A stretch of DNA of 64,000 nucleotides from Dichotomocladium elegans (GCA_025716815.1 JAIXMN010000007.1:637501-701500), one strand, 5' to 3'; shown: positions 1 through 11,571, counted from the stretch's first letter. Notes: a model not told the origin generated them from the letters alone. Numbers and translations: made by a program.

Positions 1-333
1 AATAAAGAAGAGGATGAGATTCTGCGACGGGCAGTTGAGGCCTATGGAGTTGGTAACTGGACGAGGATCCAAAAGCATCTTCCCGGACGGACGGACATGC
101 AGGTGCGCGAGCGGTACATGAACGTCCTTGATCCGTCTCTCAATATCACCCCGGCAACCGAGGAGGAAGAGGATCGACTGTGGGAGCTGGTTGGAAAATA
201 CGGTCGCAAATGGTCCATGCTGACTCAGTTCTTTCCTGGACGGACAGACAATCGGTTGCTTCGCATGTACAAGGCCGCAGAGAGGCGCCGGCGAAAAAAG
301 GCCACGGATGTAAACAATGAAGCAAACCGATAA
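1..333 (+). CDS. Myb-domain protein, SNAPC4-like (3' end only)
   Basis: The reading frame is open from base 1 to the TAA at 331-333, so only the last 110 residues are present and the start lies outside the window. Two Myb/SANT repeats are visible. The first has the W and PGRT signature (GNWTRIQKHLPGRTDMQVRE) and the second has KWSMLTQFFPGRTDNRL. A basic tail (ERRRRKK) follows. Spaced tryptophans and the PGRT(D/N) turn at the end of each repeat are typical of multi-repeat Myb proteins such as SNAPC4, Reb1 and Bas1. The RERYMNVLDP linker between repeats resembles SNAPC4-like proteins. A nuclear DNA-binding role is inferred from the domain. The exact ortholog cannot be fixed from this fragment. 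Confidence 0.8.
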   Translation, partial: NKEEDEILRRAVEAYGVGNWTRIQKHLPGRTDMQVRERYMNVLDPSLNITPATEEEEDRLWELVGKYGRKWSMLTQFFPGRTDNRLLRMYKAAERRRRKKATDVNNEANR

Positions 334-838
334 GGGATGGGCACCGCTTTTTAAGTATCTCTCCCCCTCCTTAACCATGGGAAGCTTACGCCCACGTGCA
401 TGGGGAGCGAAAAGAATGAAATAAAATGATTGGTTTGGCCCGTTATTTAATCTGCAAAACTGTTGCTCCCATGTGAACTTGGCTAAAATCCAAGACGGAT
501 GATTTTTTGTTGCAGTTTATTAGAATCGTTTATGAAAAAAAAAAAAAGAAAAAAAAAAGAAAATAGGGTCATTAAAAAAAAAAGGTAAAAAAAAAAAAAA
601 AAAAAGAAGTATAAAAATAAATGACACAGAGTGCTTTCACTTCCTAAAAAAAAAAAAAAAAAGATAAAAAAATAAAAAGTAACATGTGGGTTTCATCGTT
701 TGTGCGGATATGAAAGAGAAATAAAGGTGTATTTACACAAGGGCGGAAGAAGGAGGAGGAGAGCTGATGGAAGAATAAAACGAGACAGTGTTGGAAGGTG
801 ACTTGAGAAAAAAAAAATAAAGGAGAAGGGTTAGAGAA
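334..838. other. Intergenic A-rich stretch between two 3' ends
   Basis: This lies between the Myb gene stop and the stop of the convergent cyclin gene, so it holds both 3' UTRs. From about 534 to 670 it is dominated by runs of A on the plus strand (several of 8-18 A). AATAAA-like hexamers occur around 419-423 and 719-724. I see no ORF with codon structure here. Confidence 0.6.
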
Positions 839-2268
839 TTAAAGAAAATCTCTGCACCACGGCGGAGTCAAAGCAGGGGTAGCAGGGGCGTCAGGGATGG
901 TTGAATAAGACCAGCTAATAGGACGCGGGTAGCCAGTCGAAGTATCGACGAGGCCTGGTGGATAGTGGTCGCGCTTTGCTGGACGTGTGTCTAGATGTTC
1001 GGGTGGCTGGAAGAAGTCAAACTTGCGCGCAGCATCGATCGGTGGGAAGAGGAAATCAGCATTGGGCAGCATCATGGATGCGAAGCTGGCGCGGCGGTGT
1101 GGGGAATGGAAAGCTTTCCCATTGTAGCCAATAGGTGGGGGAGGGGCGGCTTGGCGGCGTGGCAAGGTAGGAGTTTGCGGTGGACCCCAAGTCTCCAAAG
1201 CATGAGCGGTTGGATAGGTGTGGAGCTGGGCCTGGCGTTGCATGTTCTCCATCTGTAGTCGGGATACTTCAGCGGCTGTCTCCCAGATAGCACGCTGTTG
1301 TTGCGCCAGTACCTCTTTGTACTGTCTCTTGTTGTTGTCCTTCGCAGTCTCGCACAGGCCCAGACGAGACAAGACCAACTGTATCAGCTCGTCCAAATGG
1401 AAATGATAGCCGTCCATCGAAGTCCGGTCCACGTACACACGGCACCCATCCACCGCATGTTTCCATTGGTGAAAGTCGAAATCGCGAACAAACAGACGAT
1501 AATCGACGGCGGCAAGAAACTCCGCCTCCATTGTGTTGAGATCGTCCAGTTTTATGCCGGATACTTCCGACCAGGTCTTGTTTGTGAATGTGCTGTCGTC
1601 CAGGAACTTATTGGCTGTCGTATGGTTAGCGAAGACTGGCATTTATACAAAGAACTTTGAACAATGTGTCCCTACCTAGCATAAGTGCGACTGTGAACAA
1701 TCGGTATTCTGATCCCTCACCACCGTCTATGGCAGGATGAGCCCGCAATAGAAGACAGATGTACTTGAGGGCGATGTACACCGCGTTATCGGACAACTGT
1801 GTGGCAGCAAGTAACTAATTTACGCAAATGGCAACGCATGAGTAAACCTATGCCATGACCAGGGTGCGTGGGTGACCGTGGAATAAATTGCATTACCTGC
1901 AAACAGAATTTTTTAAATGCTGGGCCCGGTTTTGCCGCATCGACAAGGCTACTGTGTCGATAGGGCTTGGTGGCATACGACCATGTTGTCGACGACGGCT
2001 TCTTGCGACCGTACCACATCATATAAAGGATCGATGAGGCATATTCGGCAATCGTCGCGGTCGTGTTAGACTCAAACGTAGGTTGCGTAGGTGGAGCTGT
2101 CCAGACGGGCTCAAATGCAGACGAGCGCTTGGCAGCTGGCGGCCTCAAGTGCGGGTGGCCGAAAAAGGGAGGAAAGGCAGAAGACGACGGTAGATTCAGG
2201 AAGGATGAAGTGGTTTTACCGATCGGAAAGAGGGTGTACTGTTGTACAGGCTCCATTTGCAAGGGCAT
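839..2268 (-). CDS. Pho80/Clg1-type cyclin
   Basis: Three exons join in phase: 2268-1897, 1796-1676 and 1614-839, giving 422 residues. The cyclin box spans the exon junctions. Exon 2 supplies NAVYIALKYICLLLRAHP; exon 3 continues ANKFLDDSTFTNKTWSEVSG and EAEFLAAVDYRLFVRD. That last pattern (KFLDD, N-T/W-S/G, L-N-x-x-E, F-L) is the hallmark of Pho80-like/PCL and Clg1 cyclins. These bind Pho85-type CDKs and link cell cycle to nutrient state. The N-terminal third and the C-terminal third (Pro/His/Ala-rich) are low complexity. The first ATG in frame is at 2268; an upstream GTG is not a likely fungal start. I cannot name the individual cyclin. Confidence 0.82.
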
Positions 2269-3317
2269 CTTGTAAGAGAGACTTGTGCAATTGAGATACT
2301 GCGGCACGACTCAGTAGATTCACCGCAAAGCCTTGAGGGTTAGAGAGATAGGAACTCTGTCGGCCGACAAGAGTGGGGATCCAGGAGAAGAAAAGAGAGT
2401 GCTATGCTGCTCCACTCGATGTTTACTGGGTGATCACTGCTCTGATGAAAAGGACAAAGATCAATGGATAACAAAAGGGGAGATGTGCAAAGGAAAAAAA
2501 AAAGAAGAATTAACCAGAGCCCATAAAATAAGAAAAAGGTCGATGCACTCGCCCAAAAAATTTTCGTTAAGTTCCAACGTAGTCACGCCTTGCCAAATCT
2601 AGACCTCCTTTTTCCTTGCGTCATTTCCTGTCGTCAACACCACATCATAGACGTCAAGTACAGCTGCAGGTGGTGAAAGACTAAGGGGCCTCGAGTACCC
2701 CACTCGAATTGTATAGCGATCTCCAACAAACGAAAGAATGCGCGTGATTCTTTAGTTTGCCGTGGTTTATCAGAAAAATTTCGTGTCCGCGATTTTACTT
2801 ATCATAAAATGCAACGTAGGTCGTGGATACCAGCCGTGGGGACTCGGCGAAGGTCTAAATAACAATGGCAAATTCCACTTCTTGAATGGCTCCAGTATAC
2901 ATCTTCAAACTATCGGAGGGCTTTTCATATCTCCATCGTGGAGCTTTCGGTAGTTGTCCTCGAAACTCTATTCAAAGGATCGTCCAAACGTCTTGCATGG
3001 CTTCCCCCCCTTTCCTATTAAATCTTACAGCTTCTCCTATTTTCATACCACTTTCGGTATCTGGAACCGTACGATACTCGACAAATGTCAGTGTTCCAGG
3101 GTTTCGCAACCGAAATAAGTTGTAATTGTAATAATTATTAGCACGTGATCAATCAGATATGCATGAGACACTCTATACTCGAGAGAGATCAGGCGTATGC
3201 AGCATGAATGAGAGACGGGATAAGGACATGAATGTGTGTGGATACAGGGTATGAAATATTTCCAATTAGAAATGAAAAACGGAAAAAAAGAGCAATCTAA
3301 CGGGCGAAAGAGTCCTA
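2269..3317. other. Upstream region of the cyclin gene
   Basis: About 1 kb lies between the cyclin start (2268) and the stop of the next minus-strand gene (3318). It should contain the cyclin promoter and the neighbour's 3' UTR. Short ORFs occur in several frames, but none shows protein-like composition or splice-joined continuation. I see no repeat or RNA gene. Confidence 0.5.
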
Positions 3318-4704
3318 TCACTGCCGCACTGGTGTGATGTATTCCTTCGGAATGGGAAGTCTATACGAAGGATTGTCTTTTGGAGGAGGTGTCGGAAAGG
3401 CCTGGATATCTGAGAAGGATGCTTCGGACTTGAGTCTGTCAAGATGGCGCCAACCCTACAGTATGAAAATCAAATAAGCTGGCATTGCAGCTATACACAG
3501 ATAGCTCTTTTCTTCAGTCGGACTTGCCTTTTGCAGATCGACCACCTCTACTTCCATCCGTTCAAAGTCCTTCTCGAGCTGTGTGACAATGGTATCTTTC
3601 ATCTGGAGCTCATTTTTTAACATCTGCATGTCCTCTTCCTTTTCCTGAATCACTTGGTTCAGTGTTTCGGTTTGGCATCGAAGTTGAGCAATCTCTTCAC
3701 GCAATCCTGCGTTTTCACGTTCTACCGCGGCCGCAAGATCCCCGGCAGTGATATGCGATCGTATCGATGGACGACAGATATGCTGAGGACGGGCCTGTTG
3801 CTCATCGCTTCCGTCGGGTGGCAACGTTAATACTGAAAATCCCTGAGAGATCGGCTTGTTGGTGAAGCAGCATGTCTTCTCACACGTGGACTGTCCGTGC
3901 AGCTTAAACCGACGGCCCAAAAAAAAACATGTCAGTACGACAATACTAAAATGGAATGCGAATGCGTTGTGCCCCTCACTTGTCGATACAGCAGATTGAT
4001 AATTTGTACAAGGTATTCATATTCTGGCCCGACCGTCTTCATTTTCCTAATCTGGTCGCCGCGCGTTTTGTTCATTTCTGCCTATCGTTGGCGGGGAGAG
4101 GGGTAGGGGAAGAGTGAGGGTGGGTGAGTGAGTCTACCTTGAATCATCGTCATCATCATCACTCCCACAAGTAATTAATTACACGGTATTCATTCAGGTC
4201 TTGCTGTAAGAGGCGATTGCTTCGTTGGAGTCTGACATTTTGAAACTGCAGGTGCTTGATCTCCTCCTTGAGCTCATTAATCTGCTCATCGACGAGACGA
4301 TCGCTATCCAGTTTTAATATGCGATTGGTTCGCAGTAATCGCACGTTTGACAGGGTCAATTCCTCATTTTCTTTTTCGAGTTGCCGCAATCTGTTTTCCA
4401 AGTTGCTGGCTTGAGAGGGTCGACGTTCTGGGGTAATTTGCGGCTGGAAAAAGATGAGGGTTGGTACAAATTGTTATGCGAAGTCGAGCAAGGTCAACAA
4501 ACTGTGCGTGACGGGTCTTACTTGGGAATGTGGCCAAGAAGCGTCGGGCAGCGGTATTGAATAGTCAATTGCAGGAGAGTAATCATTGTCTCGCGTGGTT
4601 GTTGATATCGGTGGTGTGTAGCGCTGCATGGAACTCTGAAAGAAACAAATAAGCCAAAGAAGAAGCTGCGTTAAAAATAAATGGGGGAATATCGTTACAT
4701 TCAT
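3318..4704 (-). CDS. Coiled-coil protein of unknown function
   Basis: Exons in phase: 4704-4699, 4635-4522, 4443-4183, 4081-3980, 3902-3528 and 3455-3318, about 331 residues. I do not recognise the family. Residues from about 55 to 145 form a heptad-rich coiled coil (LENRLRQLEKENEELTLSNV). A second coiled coil lies in exon 5 (LREEIAQLRCQTETLNQVIQ). Between them is a Cys-containing segment (CEKTCCFTNKP), and the tail is Pro-rich (FPTPPPKDNPSYRLP). The intron between exons 5 and 6 begins GCAAGT, a GC-AG intron; GT alternatives would not keep the tail in frame. The start is unsure: the first exon used here is only ATG AAT, and the ATG at 4629 in exon 2 is equally possible. The 63-nt first intron has no stop codon. 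A cytoskeletal or scaffold role is a guess from the coiled coils only. Confidence 0.65.
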
Positions 4705-5125
4705 GGATGGGATTCGGTCTTTCAAACTAGGCTGATTGTTTGTACTTTTTTCAGGTACAATATTTTATTCTTCTTCTTCTTCGTCAATGCTTCCTCCTTT
4801 TCCAAATCAGCCTACATCCTGGGGTTGAACGAGCCTGATACATCGGTTCAGGAGGTGCGCTCATCGACAGTCTATCGAGTCGATAGCAACTTCATAATAA
4901 CTCCTCCACTCGTCCGTCTCGGAAGCTAACTAAGCTTACAGCAGCAATATGAGAAATTGGCCAGATATGTCTTGGAAACACCCTTGTTTTCATGGTGAAA
5001 TTTAAACATAAAAAAAAAAACAGTTAAGGAGTTCAGGGTGATGTTTCCCTATTACCCAAAACACTAACAACCATAGCCATACGTCTCATGTCTTGTGCGT
5101 CTGGTTCCTGCAGACTCTAACCCTG
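4705..5125. other. Intergenic region between two minus-strand genes
   Basis: It separates the coiled-coil gene start from the stop of the PPR gene and should hold the promoter of the former. A short ATG-led frame (minus strand, from about 4864) could be an upstream exon, but I found no phase-compatible splice to the known exons. Nothing else is visible. Confidence 0.4.
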
Positions 5126-7555
5126 TTAATCCGATGTGTATTTAGCACTATTACTATTACTACTCGTATTAAACTGCTCGATATGTTGCAGTAATCTGTC
5201 GTCTGCTCTCACTCCAGCGCTTTCCATCTCTGAGATCACTTCGCGCGCTTGCGCACGCTTATTCTTGAGTAGGAGCCCGTCCGCAATCATCGTGAAAAGT
5301 CGTACGTCTGCCTTGATCCTCAAGTCTCTCTCCATGTCTTGTAAAATCCGTCTTGCGCGCTGGATCCGGCCTTTTCTGGACCATCCCAATATTAAATTTT
5401 CATAGACCTCTAGGTAGGGTGCCCAGCCCTTGCTCTTCATGTCTCGGTACAGCTTGTCCGCTACATGTATGTTTCTCGGTGATTCGGAGAGTGCATCCAT
5501 GAGCAATTTGTATGTCATTCCGTTCGCGCGGATAGGACCTTCTTCGACTTTCTGATTAAACAACAAACGCCTGTCATTCTGCAAAAACACGCGCGTGGCT
5601 TCTAGTGGCCCATTCCTTTCGATTTGCCGTGTCAGTGCGATATTATTGAGAAAAATCTCGTCTGCTCTCGTCGCTTTTGGATAAGTCAATAATCGGCTGA
5701 CAAGCCAGTCTTCGACATCGCCCTGGGAATAGATGCTGAGGAGAGTGCGGTACGTGGATTGAGTCGGTTCAATACCCATCTTATTCATATGCTGGAGAAT
5801 CTTGAGTATTTTGCTGAAATCGACTTCACCGCCTTCGCTTTGTGCAGTTGCTCGTATCAGCAGGTTGTAATCAACCGCATCAGGCCCATGGGTGGTCGCA
5901 ATCTGTTCAAACACCTTGATAGCTGAGGGAACATCGTCCGCAGTCAGATAGCACGCCATCAAGGAACTCATAGTTTTAAAGTCCATTTCCATAGCAGCTT
6001 GGCGGGCCATCTCAAGCAGCTCTTGGAATAAGCCCATTCTGCCGGTCCGGGCACATAGTGCGTACATGGCATAGAAGGTCTCCTTGGTCATATCGCTAGC
6101 AGGTATATGTGCCTTCATGTCCGAGAAGACCAACAAAACGTACTTGTAAGCTTTCGCTCTCACAAAGGATCGGAGGCATTCGTTGTACAAAGGCACCGTT
6201 AGAGCGTCTGGGTATTGCGCCTTTAGATCGCGGTATAATTGCATCAGAGGTTCGTGGTAGCCGGCTTTGGCCAGTGACTCGACCAAATTGGTATACTGGC
6301 TTTTTCCAAAGACATTAGGATATGACCTGGTTGCTTTCCACAGTTTGGTGGCGCTCACAAGATTGCCGCGCTGTAGATAAAAATGAAGCAGCTTTCTCGT
6401 TACTAATCCGCAGCCTTCCCAATCCTCGAGCTGAATGGTGTCATAAAGAAGCCTGCGGATGGGGGCTATTCGAAGCATATGGAGTCCTTTGTTTGAAATA
6501 TGAGAGAGCAGTGGCATCGAGTTCAAGCCCAACTGCGCCCGATACTGGTAAAATCGCCGAGCATCGTGGAGTTGTCCATTTTCAACGGCTTCGTGACCAT
6601 ATCTTGCCAGCACATTACTCAAGCTTTCGTTCCAGCACTCCCTTGCAATCTTTTCTGCTTGGTCAACATTCCCACTTTTCATGGATCCATCCACCAGAGC
6701 ACAGACAATGGTTGAATTTGTCTCTGTGTATCCATCTCTTGCCATCTCTTGTAACCAAGTCGTCGCAGACTCTATCTGACCACCCCGGGCAAAACCGGCA
6801 ACCAATGCTGTAAACGTCGCCTCCGAAGCTCGATGCCCTGAGTCGATATGCTCCCGTAATATTTTTGCTGCGCTGTCGAGATCTCCATAGTTAATGAACA
6901 TTGGCACGAGCCACGATATATCTTCCTCGTTGACTAGGTCCGGTCGTTTTTGGATGAGATCAGAGATGATGCTATACGCATTAATCTTTATTCCCTGGCT
7001 TTGCGTGTCGCTGACCATGTTCGCTAGAGCGGGGCCAGATGAGTGTGAGAGCACGCCCGATGGTGGCATCAACAAGGCCGCCATAGCCCTCAGGTCTTGG
7101 GTCGTGAGGTATTTGAGTAGCTGGGGATCCTTTTTGAGGTCGTAATATAGCTCAATGACGCGATTGCGCTTCATGCGTCGTGCAATCGTGACCTGGACTC
7201 GCCGATCAAGTGGCTGTGTCTTCTTCTTGGGTAACGGTTCGGGCAATGACTGGTATAGCTGCTTACGAAAGGTGCGGACAGGCTCTGGTAAACCTGTTTC
7301 GATTGTCGCGGTAGAGCTCAAGAATAGAGTGCGTCGATGGGGTGCAGAAAATGTATAGGCCGAGATCGGGCGATGATGATAATGACGTCCCGGTATTGCA
7401 GACGGTGGAGCAACACCGGGAATGTGTTTTTTTCGTAATGCTGCCGAGGGGAATTGACGCGACAAGCAACTTCGACATAACACTTGGGCGGATGCAAGAA
7501 ACGCAAGTGTTTGTGATTTCCAGCCTTCGCGGTGGACAAGTGACTGAAGGGACAT
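5126..7555 (-). CDS. Mitochondrial pentatricopeptide-repeat (PPR) protein
   Basis: An intronless frame of 809 residues runs from the ATG at 7555 to the stop at 5126. The frame stays open upstream, but only from a GTG at 7687. The N-terminus (about residues 1-60) is rich in Arg, Ser, Ala and Leu and lacks acids at first (MSLQSLVHREGWKSQTLAFL), like a mitochondrial presequence. Many degenerate 35-residue PPR helices follow. Examples are TFTALVAGFARGGQIESATT, VPLYNECLRSFVRAKAYKYV, TYRTLLSIYSQGDVEDWL, TYKLLMDALSESPRNIHVAD and VYENLILGWSRKGRIQRARR. PPR proteins bind organellar RNA and act in processing, stability or translation. Lack of introns is unusual beside its neighbours but common for PPR genes. 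The RNA target is unknown. Confidence 0.85.
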   Translation of the reverse strand: MSLQSLVHREGWKSQTLAFLASAQVLCRSCLSRQFPSAALRKKHIPGVAPPSAIPGRHYHHRPISAYTFSAPHRRTLFLSSTATIETGLPEPVRTFRKQLYQSLPEPLPKKKTQPLDRRVQVTIARRMKRNRVIELYYDLKKDPQLLKYLTTQDLRAMAALLMPPSGVLSHSSGPALANMVSDTQSQGIKINAYSIISDLIQKRPDLVNEEDISWLVPMFINYGDLDSAAKILREHIDSGHRASEATFTALVAGFARGGQIESATTWLQEMARDGYTETNSTIVCALVDGSMKSGNVDQAEKIARECWNESLSNVLARYGHEAVENGQLHDARRFYQYRAQLGLNSMPLLSHISNKGLHMLRIAPIRRLLYDTIQLEDWEGCGLVTRKLLHFYLQRGNLVSATKLWKATRSYPNVFGKSQYTNLVESLAKAGYHEPLMQLYRDLKAQYPDALTVPLYNECLRSFVRAKAYKYVLLVFSDMKAHIPASDMTKETFYAMYALCARTGRMGLFQELLEMARQAAMEMDFKTMSSLMACYLTADDVPSAIKVFEQIATTHGPDAVDYNLLIRATAQSEGGEVDFSKILKILQHMNKMGIEPTQSTYRTLLSIYSQGDVEDWLVSRLLTYPKATRADEIFLNNIALTRQIERNGPLEATRVFLQNDRRLLFNQKVEEGPIRANGMTYKLLMDALSESPRNIHVADKLYRDMKSKGWAPYLEVYENLILGWSRKGRIQRARRILQDMERDLRIKADVRLFTMIADGLLLKNKRAQAREVISEMESAGVRADDRLLQHIEQFNTSSNSNSAKYTSD

Positions 7556-9174
7556 TAGCAAATATACAACACACACATAAACGCGCGCGCAGTCAAGTAA
7601 ATAGTTGTTAACTCGCAGCTTGTGAAGAAAGAGTAAACATTTTTTCAATCGCCGCCGAACAGCTCCTTCCTTCCCCTCGTTTCCCACAACGTCATTCCCA
7701 CAGACTCCAATAAATAATCGATGACTATACTCCAGTTTACGACCTCAGGGAAATACTGGAGCCGTTCCTCCATAATTTCATTTATAGGAACGAGGTTCAA
7801 GTCGTCTTTCAGAAGCCCTAACTGAGCTCGATAACGTTAACATGGATTCCCAGGAAAAGAGCTCTATTTTCTCTTTTGAACTTGAAGTCTCGGCCATAAA
7901 ATTGCTTTAGCTTGAATTCCTGTCATGGTTCATTCCCTTCAAAGTATGTCGAATTTGAATGCATCATTAAAATATAGTGATACGCTTTTGTGCCTGGTGC
8001 CCCGAGTGTCAAAGTGAAAAGATGCAGCCAACTGCTTGAATGCCACCTGAAGGCGGTATTAAATCTGGTCGTCTGATTACTGACGCCTTTGGATGCCCAA
8101 TCGGTTATTTACTTCTCGTGAACTTGGATGAATCAAAAGCCTATTCTGGACACTCCCCTGGACTTGGACATCATCCACTGTACACTATCCCAAGGAAATC
8201 ATTGAGAATGACCATTATTGATTGGGACAGAGCACCCTCGGTGAACGGAATAACCCTCGATAACACTAAATACAAGACCCAAACATCCCCAACACAGAGA
8301 AACTCTTCATATTTTCAAGGATAATGAAAGTTTATTTTTAAATCCATACGAACTACGAAACGCCTACATCAAAGAAGGTGTGCGTTAGAAATGAAATTCA
8401 ATTCATAATACAACCTTCCCCTTCTTGCTCGCTGGTCCGAACCATGCCCCAACATGGACAAACGGATTGCGGTGAGATTACTTCGTCAGGCTCATTAAAT
8501 CAGTATATTTTTTAAATCCTCACAAGTGTGATAGGACTAAAGAAGTTTGCATCATACGAAATAACACAATCGCAATCCGTTGGCTGTAGGGATGGCGCTA
8601 GCGAGCGAGCGAGCAAAACGAGGGAACCAAGAATACATACCTTTAGTAGAAGTTAAAGTAAAGAAAAAAATTTTAGGTCCTGCCAGCAAATGGATGCCTT
8701 TTTTATACACCTTGCCTTTGCTGTGGCTTGGAAGCATTTGTTCTACGACACCCCGACGTGCCCATTATCCCCGACCGCAATACCTTCTGTTCAAGAACAG
8801 GCGCCTTTAACACGCGTACAAGAAGTTTATGTCATCCAGTATATGGTCTAAATGAATAAATGACTGTCCTGAGTGAGCAGAAGTCCCGGCCTTGAAACTG
8901 ACATATGCTCATATGCTCCTGGAGCAATTGCCTTCAATATATAACCTAATACAAACAAAGGATAGATAAACCTGCTGATGTGGGTCGCATACAATTACGG
9001 GTGAGCCTTGAAGAGACATCCGGTTTTTGCTCGATAGTTGTCTCTCCATAAGGGGGTTTCATATCATGCATAGGAATATTATTACGCATGTGCTCAAGAA
9101 TCATCAACGTTGGTTCTCCGATTTCTTTTTTTTTGCCCTCTTGGACGACCTCATAGTTCCAGAGCTTTACGATA
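7556..9174. other. Divergent intergenic region, PPR gene and CET1
   Basis: About 1.6 kb separates the PPR start (minus) from the CET1 start (plus) and should contain both promoters. One 94-codon frame at 8040-8324 (plus) has a mildly protein-like sequence. It has no recognisable domain and no plausible splice partners, so I did not call it. No tRNA, repeat or transposon signature was seen. It may hold decayed coding sequence. Confidence 0.45.
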
Positions 9175-10409
9175 ATGTCTGCCGAGCTGCAACGAAAAAG
9201 ACCAGCCTCAGAAATGGAAAATAACGGCACTGAGAGTGATGGCATACAACCTGGATCGCCAAAAAGGGTCTTACGAAGACTTTATGAGCCAAACATTTTC
9301 AACGATAAAGTATTCGACGAATTGGTCATATTCGTTGGTAAGAGGATTTCCGAACACATCTCGCTCCCGAATCTGGAGGTATGAAGATCTACCAAACTAG
9401 TAGAGCTCGTTCTCATGCTGAATAAAATGGTAGATCGAAGCCAAATTCGGTCTGCTTATGGATAGGCAGACAAATCGACGAATCGAGATGAATGTCCTTA
9501 CCGAGACAGGTACGCTCAGGCCATTCTTCTATTGAAGTGACAATCCGTAGGAAACTGTTGTGTTAATGCAGCAGCTTCCTTCATTCATGACGTACAGTCC
9601 TCCCAGGGTATATAATGAACCATTGCTACTTCATGACGAATATGACTCCAGAACAACATCAGCGGTTTAACCGAATGTTCAACGAGCTGGTGGAGAAATC
9701 TCAGAAGCCGGGTTACAAGGGCGATCGCATTCATTATAAACATACCAAAGAAATAGACGAATATGTTGAGCAGCCAGACAGGTCAAGATTTGGTGGGAAG
9801 GTGCGCGTGTCCAGAGACGAAAAGACAGGGGAGGTAAGTTGTTTCCTCGGGTAAGACGCATTCTGCCCCTGTGTTGACGAGTCCCCTTTTGTACTATCGA
9901 TAGCTTCTGCCAAACGCTATGATTAAAAAAAGGCGGATACTTGATCTCAACATCTACTCGCCATCGTGTCCCTTCGATTGCAGAATATCGATCAACACAG
10001 AAGACCCAGGTAAATTGAAACAGAGGAGGAAGGGAAATACAGGAGAGTGTGTGTGCTCATGATATCGTTTAATAGTTCCAAAGTCTGAAATTGCGAATGG
10101 AAGAGTTGATTACAAGCGGTTTAAAGATCGGATTTCATACAGCTATAACAACATCAAGTTCGACCTCACTCAGGTCAAAGAGAGCCCCGTAAGAAAGAAA
10201 ATAGCTTTATGAGGTGCTAAAGTAACCCTAACTTTGCGCCTTCAATATGACCTTTCTAGGACGACCCTAGACCAAAGCACGAACTAGAACTTGAAGTCAT
10301 AAAGCCTTCCGTTCTCCGGAGCTCTTATGCATGTGACCGGCAGACGTACCTGGAAGCAATCGAGGGTTTTATCAATAACTTTCGATCGGTAAACCAAAAG
10401 GCGCGATAG
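9175..10409 (+). CDS. CET1: mRNA-capping enzyme, RNA 5'-triphosphatase subunit
   Basis: Six exons join in phase: 9175-9378, 9434-9509, 9598-9833, 9904-10009, 10076-10188 and 10260-10409 (294 residues). The product removes the gamma phosphate of nascent pre-mRNA, the first step of capping, in the nucleus. It belongs to the fungal metal-dependent triphosphatase tunnel family (Cet1/Pct1), unlike the Cys-phosphatase type of animals. Key strands are visible. LPNLEIEAKFGLLMD carries the ExExK-like metal-binding motif of strand 1. The C-terminal strand HELELEVIKP carries the second ExE motif. Between them are RFGGKVRVSRDEKTGE, KKRRILDLNIYSPS and SYSYNNIKFDLTQV. The short N-terminus lacks the long guanylyltransferase-binding extension of budding yeast. 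The Bem46-like gene starts 110 bp downstream on the same strand. Confidence 0.92.
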
Positions 10410-10489
10410 ACCCTCCGTCTTTAGATAAAATGAAAAATCGTCTCTTTAATGCAAGCTGTGACTTTCTCCTTCTTACAAGAAGACGCGCA

Positions 10490-10518
10490 GACACACACAC
10501 ATACATACATACATACAC
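10490..10518. repeat. (CA)/(CATA) microsatellite in the 5' leader of the Bem46-like gene
   Basis: CA units followed by four CATA units end two bases before the ATG at 10520, so the repeat forms the immediate 5' leader of the transcript. Confidence 0.85.
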
Positions 10519-10519
10519 A

Positions 10520-11571
10520 ATGTACCGCCTCTTGCGTCAGTGTAAAAAACCCTTAAGCGAAAGCACAAGCTCCAGACGTCCGCTGTCGTCAATGGCAACC
10601 ATTGGGCTGATTGTCACAGGAGTGCCTGCCGGACTATATTTCTACAAAGTATTTTCTATACGCCTCTTTGGTTTGCAACACCGTAGAAAACAAGCCGCAA
10701 CTGACAATCAGGGTCCAACGTACGCCTAATGCAGTGTGCCATGCTTATCCTCTTCCAGAACAAGCTTATATACATGGGCTACATTCCACCAGGTTCGCGT
10801 CATGAACGTCTTAGCCGCGAGATGATCCCTCAAGGGCTCCGTGTTGATCAGGAAACTATTGTAACTGCTGACCAAAAGCACCTTCAAGGCCTCGTGGTTT
10901 CTCGGAAGGATTCTACTGTTACTACGGACGGACCTGTGATGGTCTATTTCCAAGGCAATGCTGGGAACATGATACATCGGCTTCCGCTTTTTGATACCAT
11001 CCTGGCGGCCGTGCCGTCACTGACGATCGTGGGTATCTGCTACCGAGGCTTCGGTAGCTCCGGCGGGCGTGCTTCCGAAAAGGGTCTCTGCAGAGACGCA
11101 GATGCGATCCTCGCGCATGTCCAACGTCAGTTTTCCCATCGGCCCATCTATCTTTATGGCCACAGCCTTGGTGGTGGCGTTGCGATCGACCTACTCCATC
11201 GCCAACAGCCAAGGCGACTGTCTACGATACGCGGGCTCATCATTGAAAACACTTATACAAGCATTTTAGATATGGTCAAAGCATTGTATCCGCGGTACAC
11301 ACCCTACCCTTGGATTGCGAAGCACTTCCTCTGGAACCACTGGAAAAGCCGCGAGCGGATACGCAATCTCACGACGCCCATCCTTTTCTTGTCCTCTCAA
11401 AACGATGAGATTGTCCCGTCTTCGCATATGGAATCACTTTATCAGTCCGCAACATCATCAGTAATCCGTACGCTGGTCAAGTTCCCACGAGCAACTCATA
11501 TGGACATGTACATTGTTGATAGGAAGGCGTATCAGACGGCACTTGCCGAGTTTATTTCAAGCACGTTGTAA
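10520..11571 (+). CDS. Bem46/ABHD13-type alpha/beta hydrolase
   Basis: Two exons: 10520-10648 and 10735-11571 (321 residues). The N-terminus has an uncleaved membrane anchor (MATIGLIVTGVPAGLYFYK). The Bem46/ABHD13 signature follows the splice (LFQNKLIYMGYIPPGSR). The nucleophile elbow is YGHSLGGGVA (Ser in GHSLG). The oxyanion region is YFQGNAGN, the acid is in SSQNDEIVPS and the base in RATHMDMY. All three catalytic residues are present, so the enzyme looks active. Bem46 proteins are membrane-associated serine hydrolases of the endomembrane system, linked to polarity and germination in fungi; the substrate is unknown. The gene converges on the ACSS3-like gene with only 65 bp between stops. 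Confidence 0.9.

Noticed and set aside
8040..8324. 94-codon plus-strand frame in the PPR-CET1 gap
   Set aside because: Composition is mildly protein-like, but there is no family signal and no plausible exons around it.
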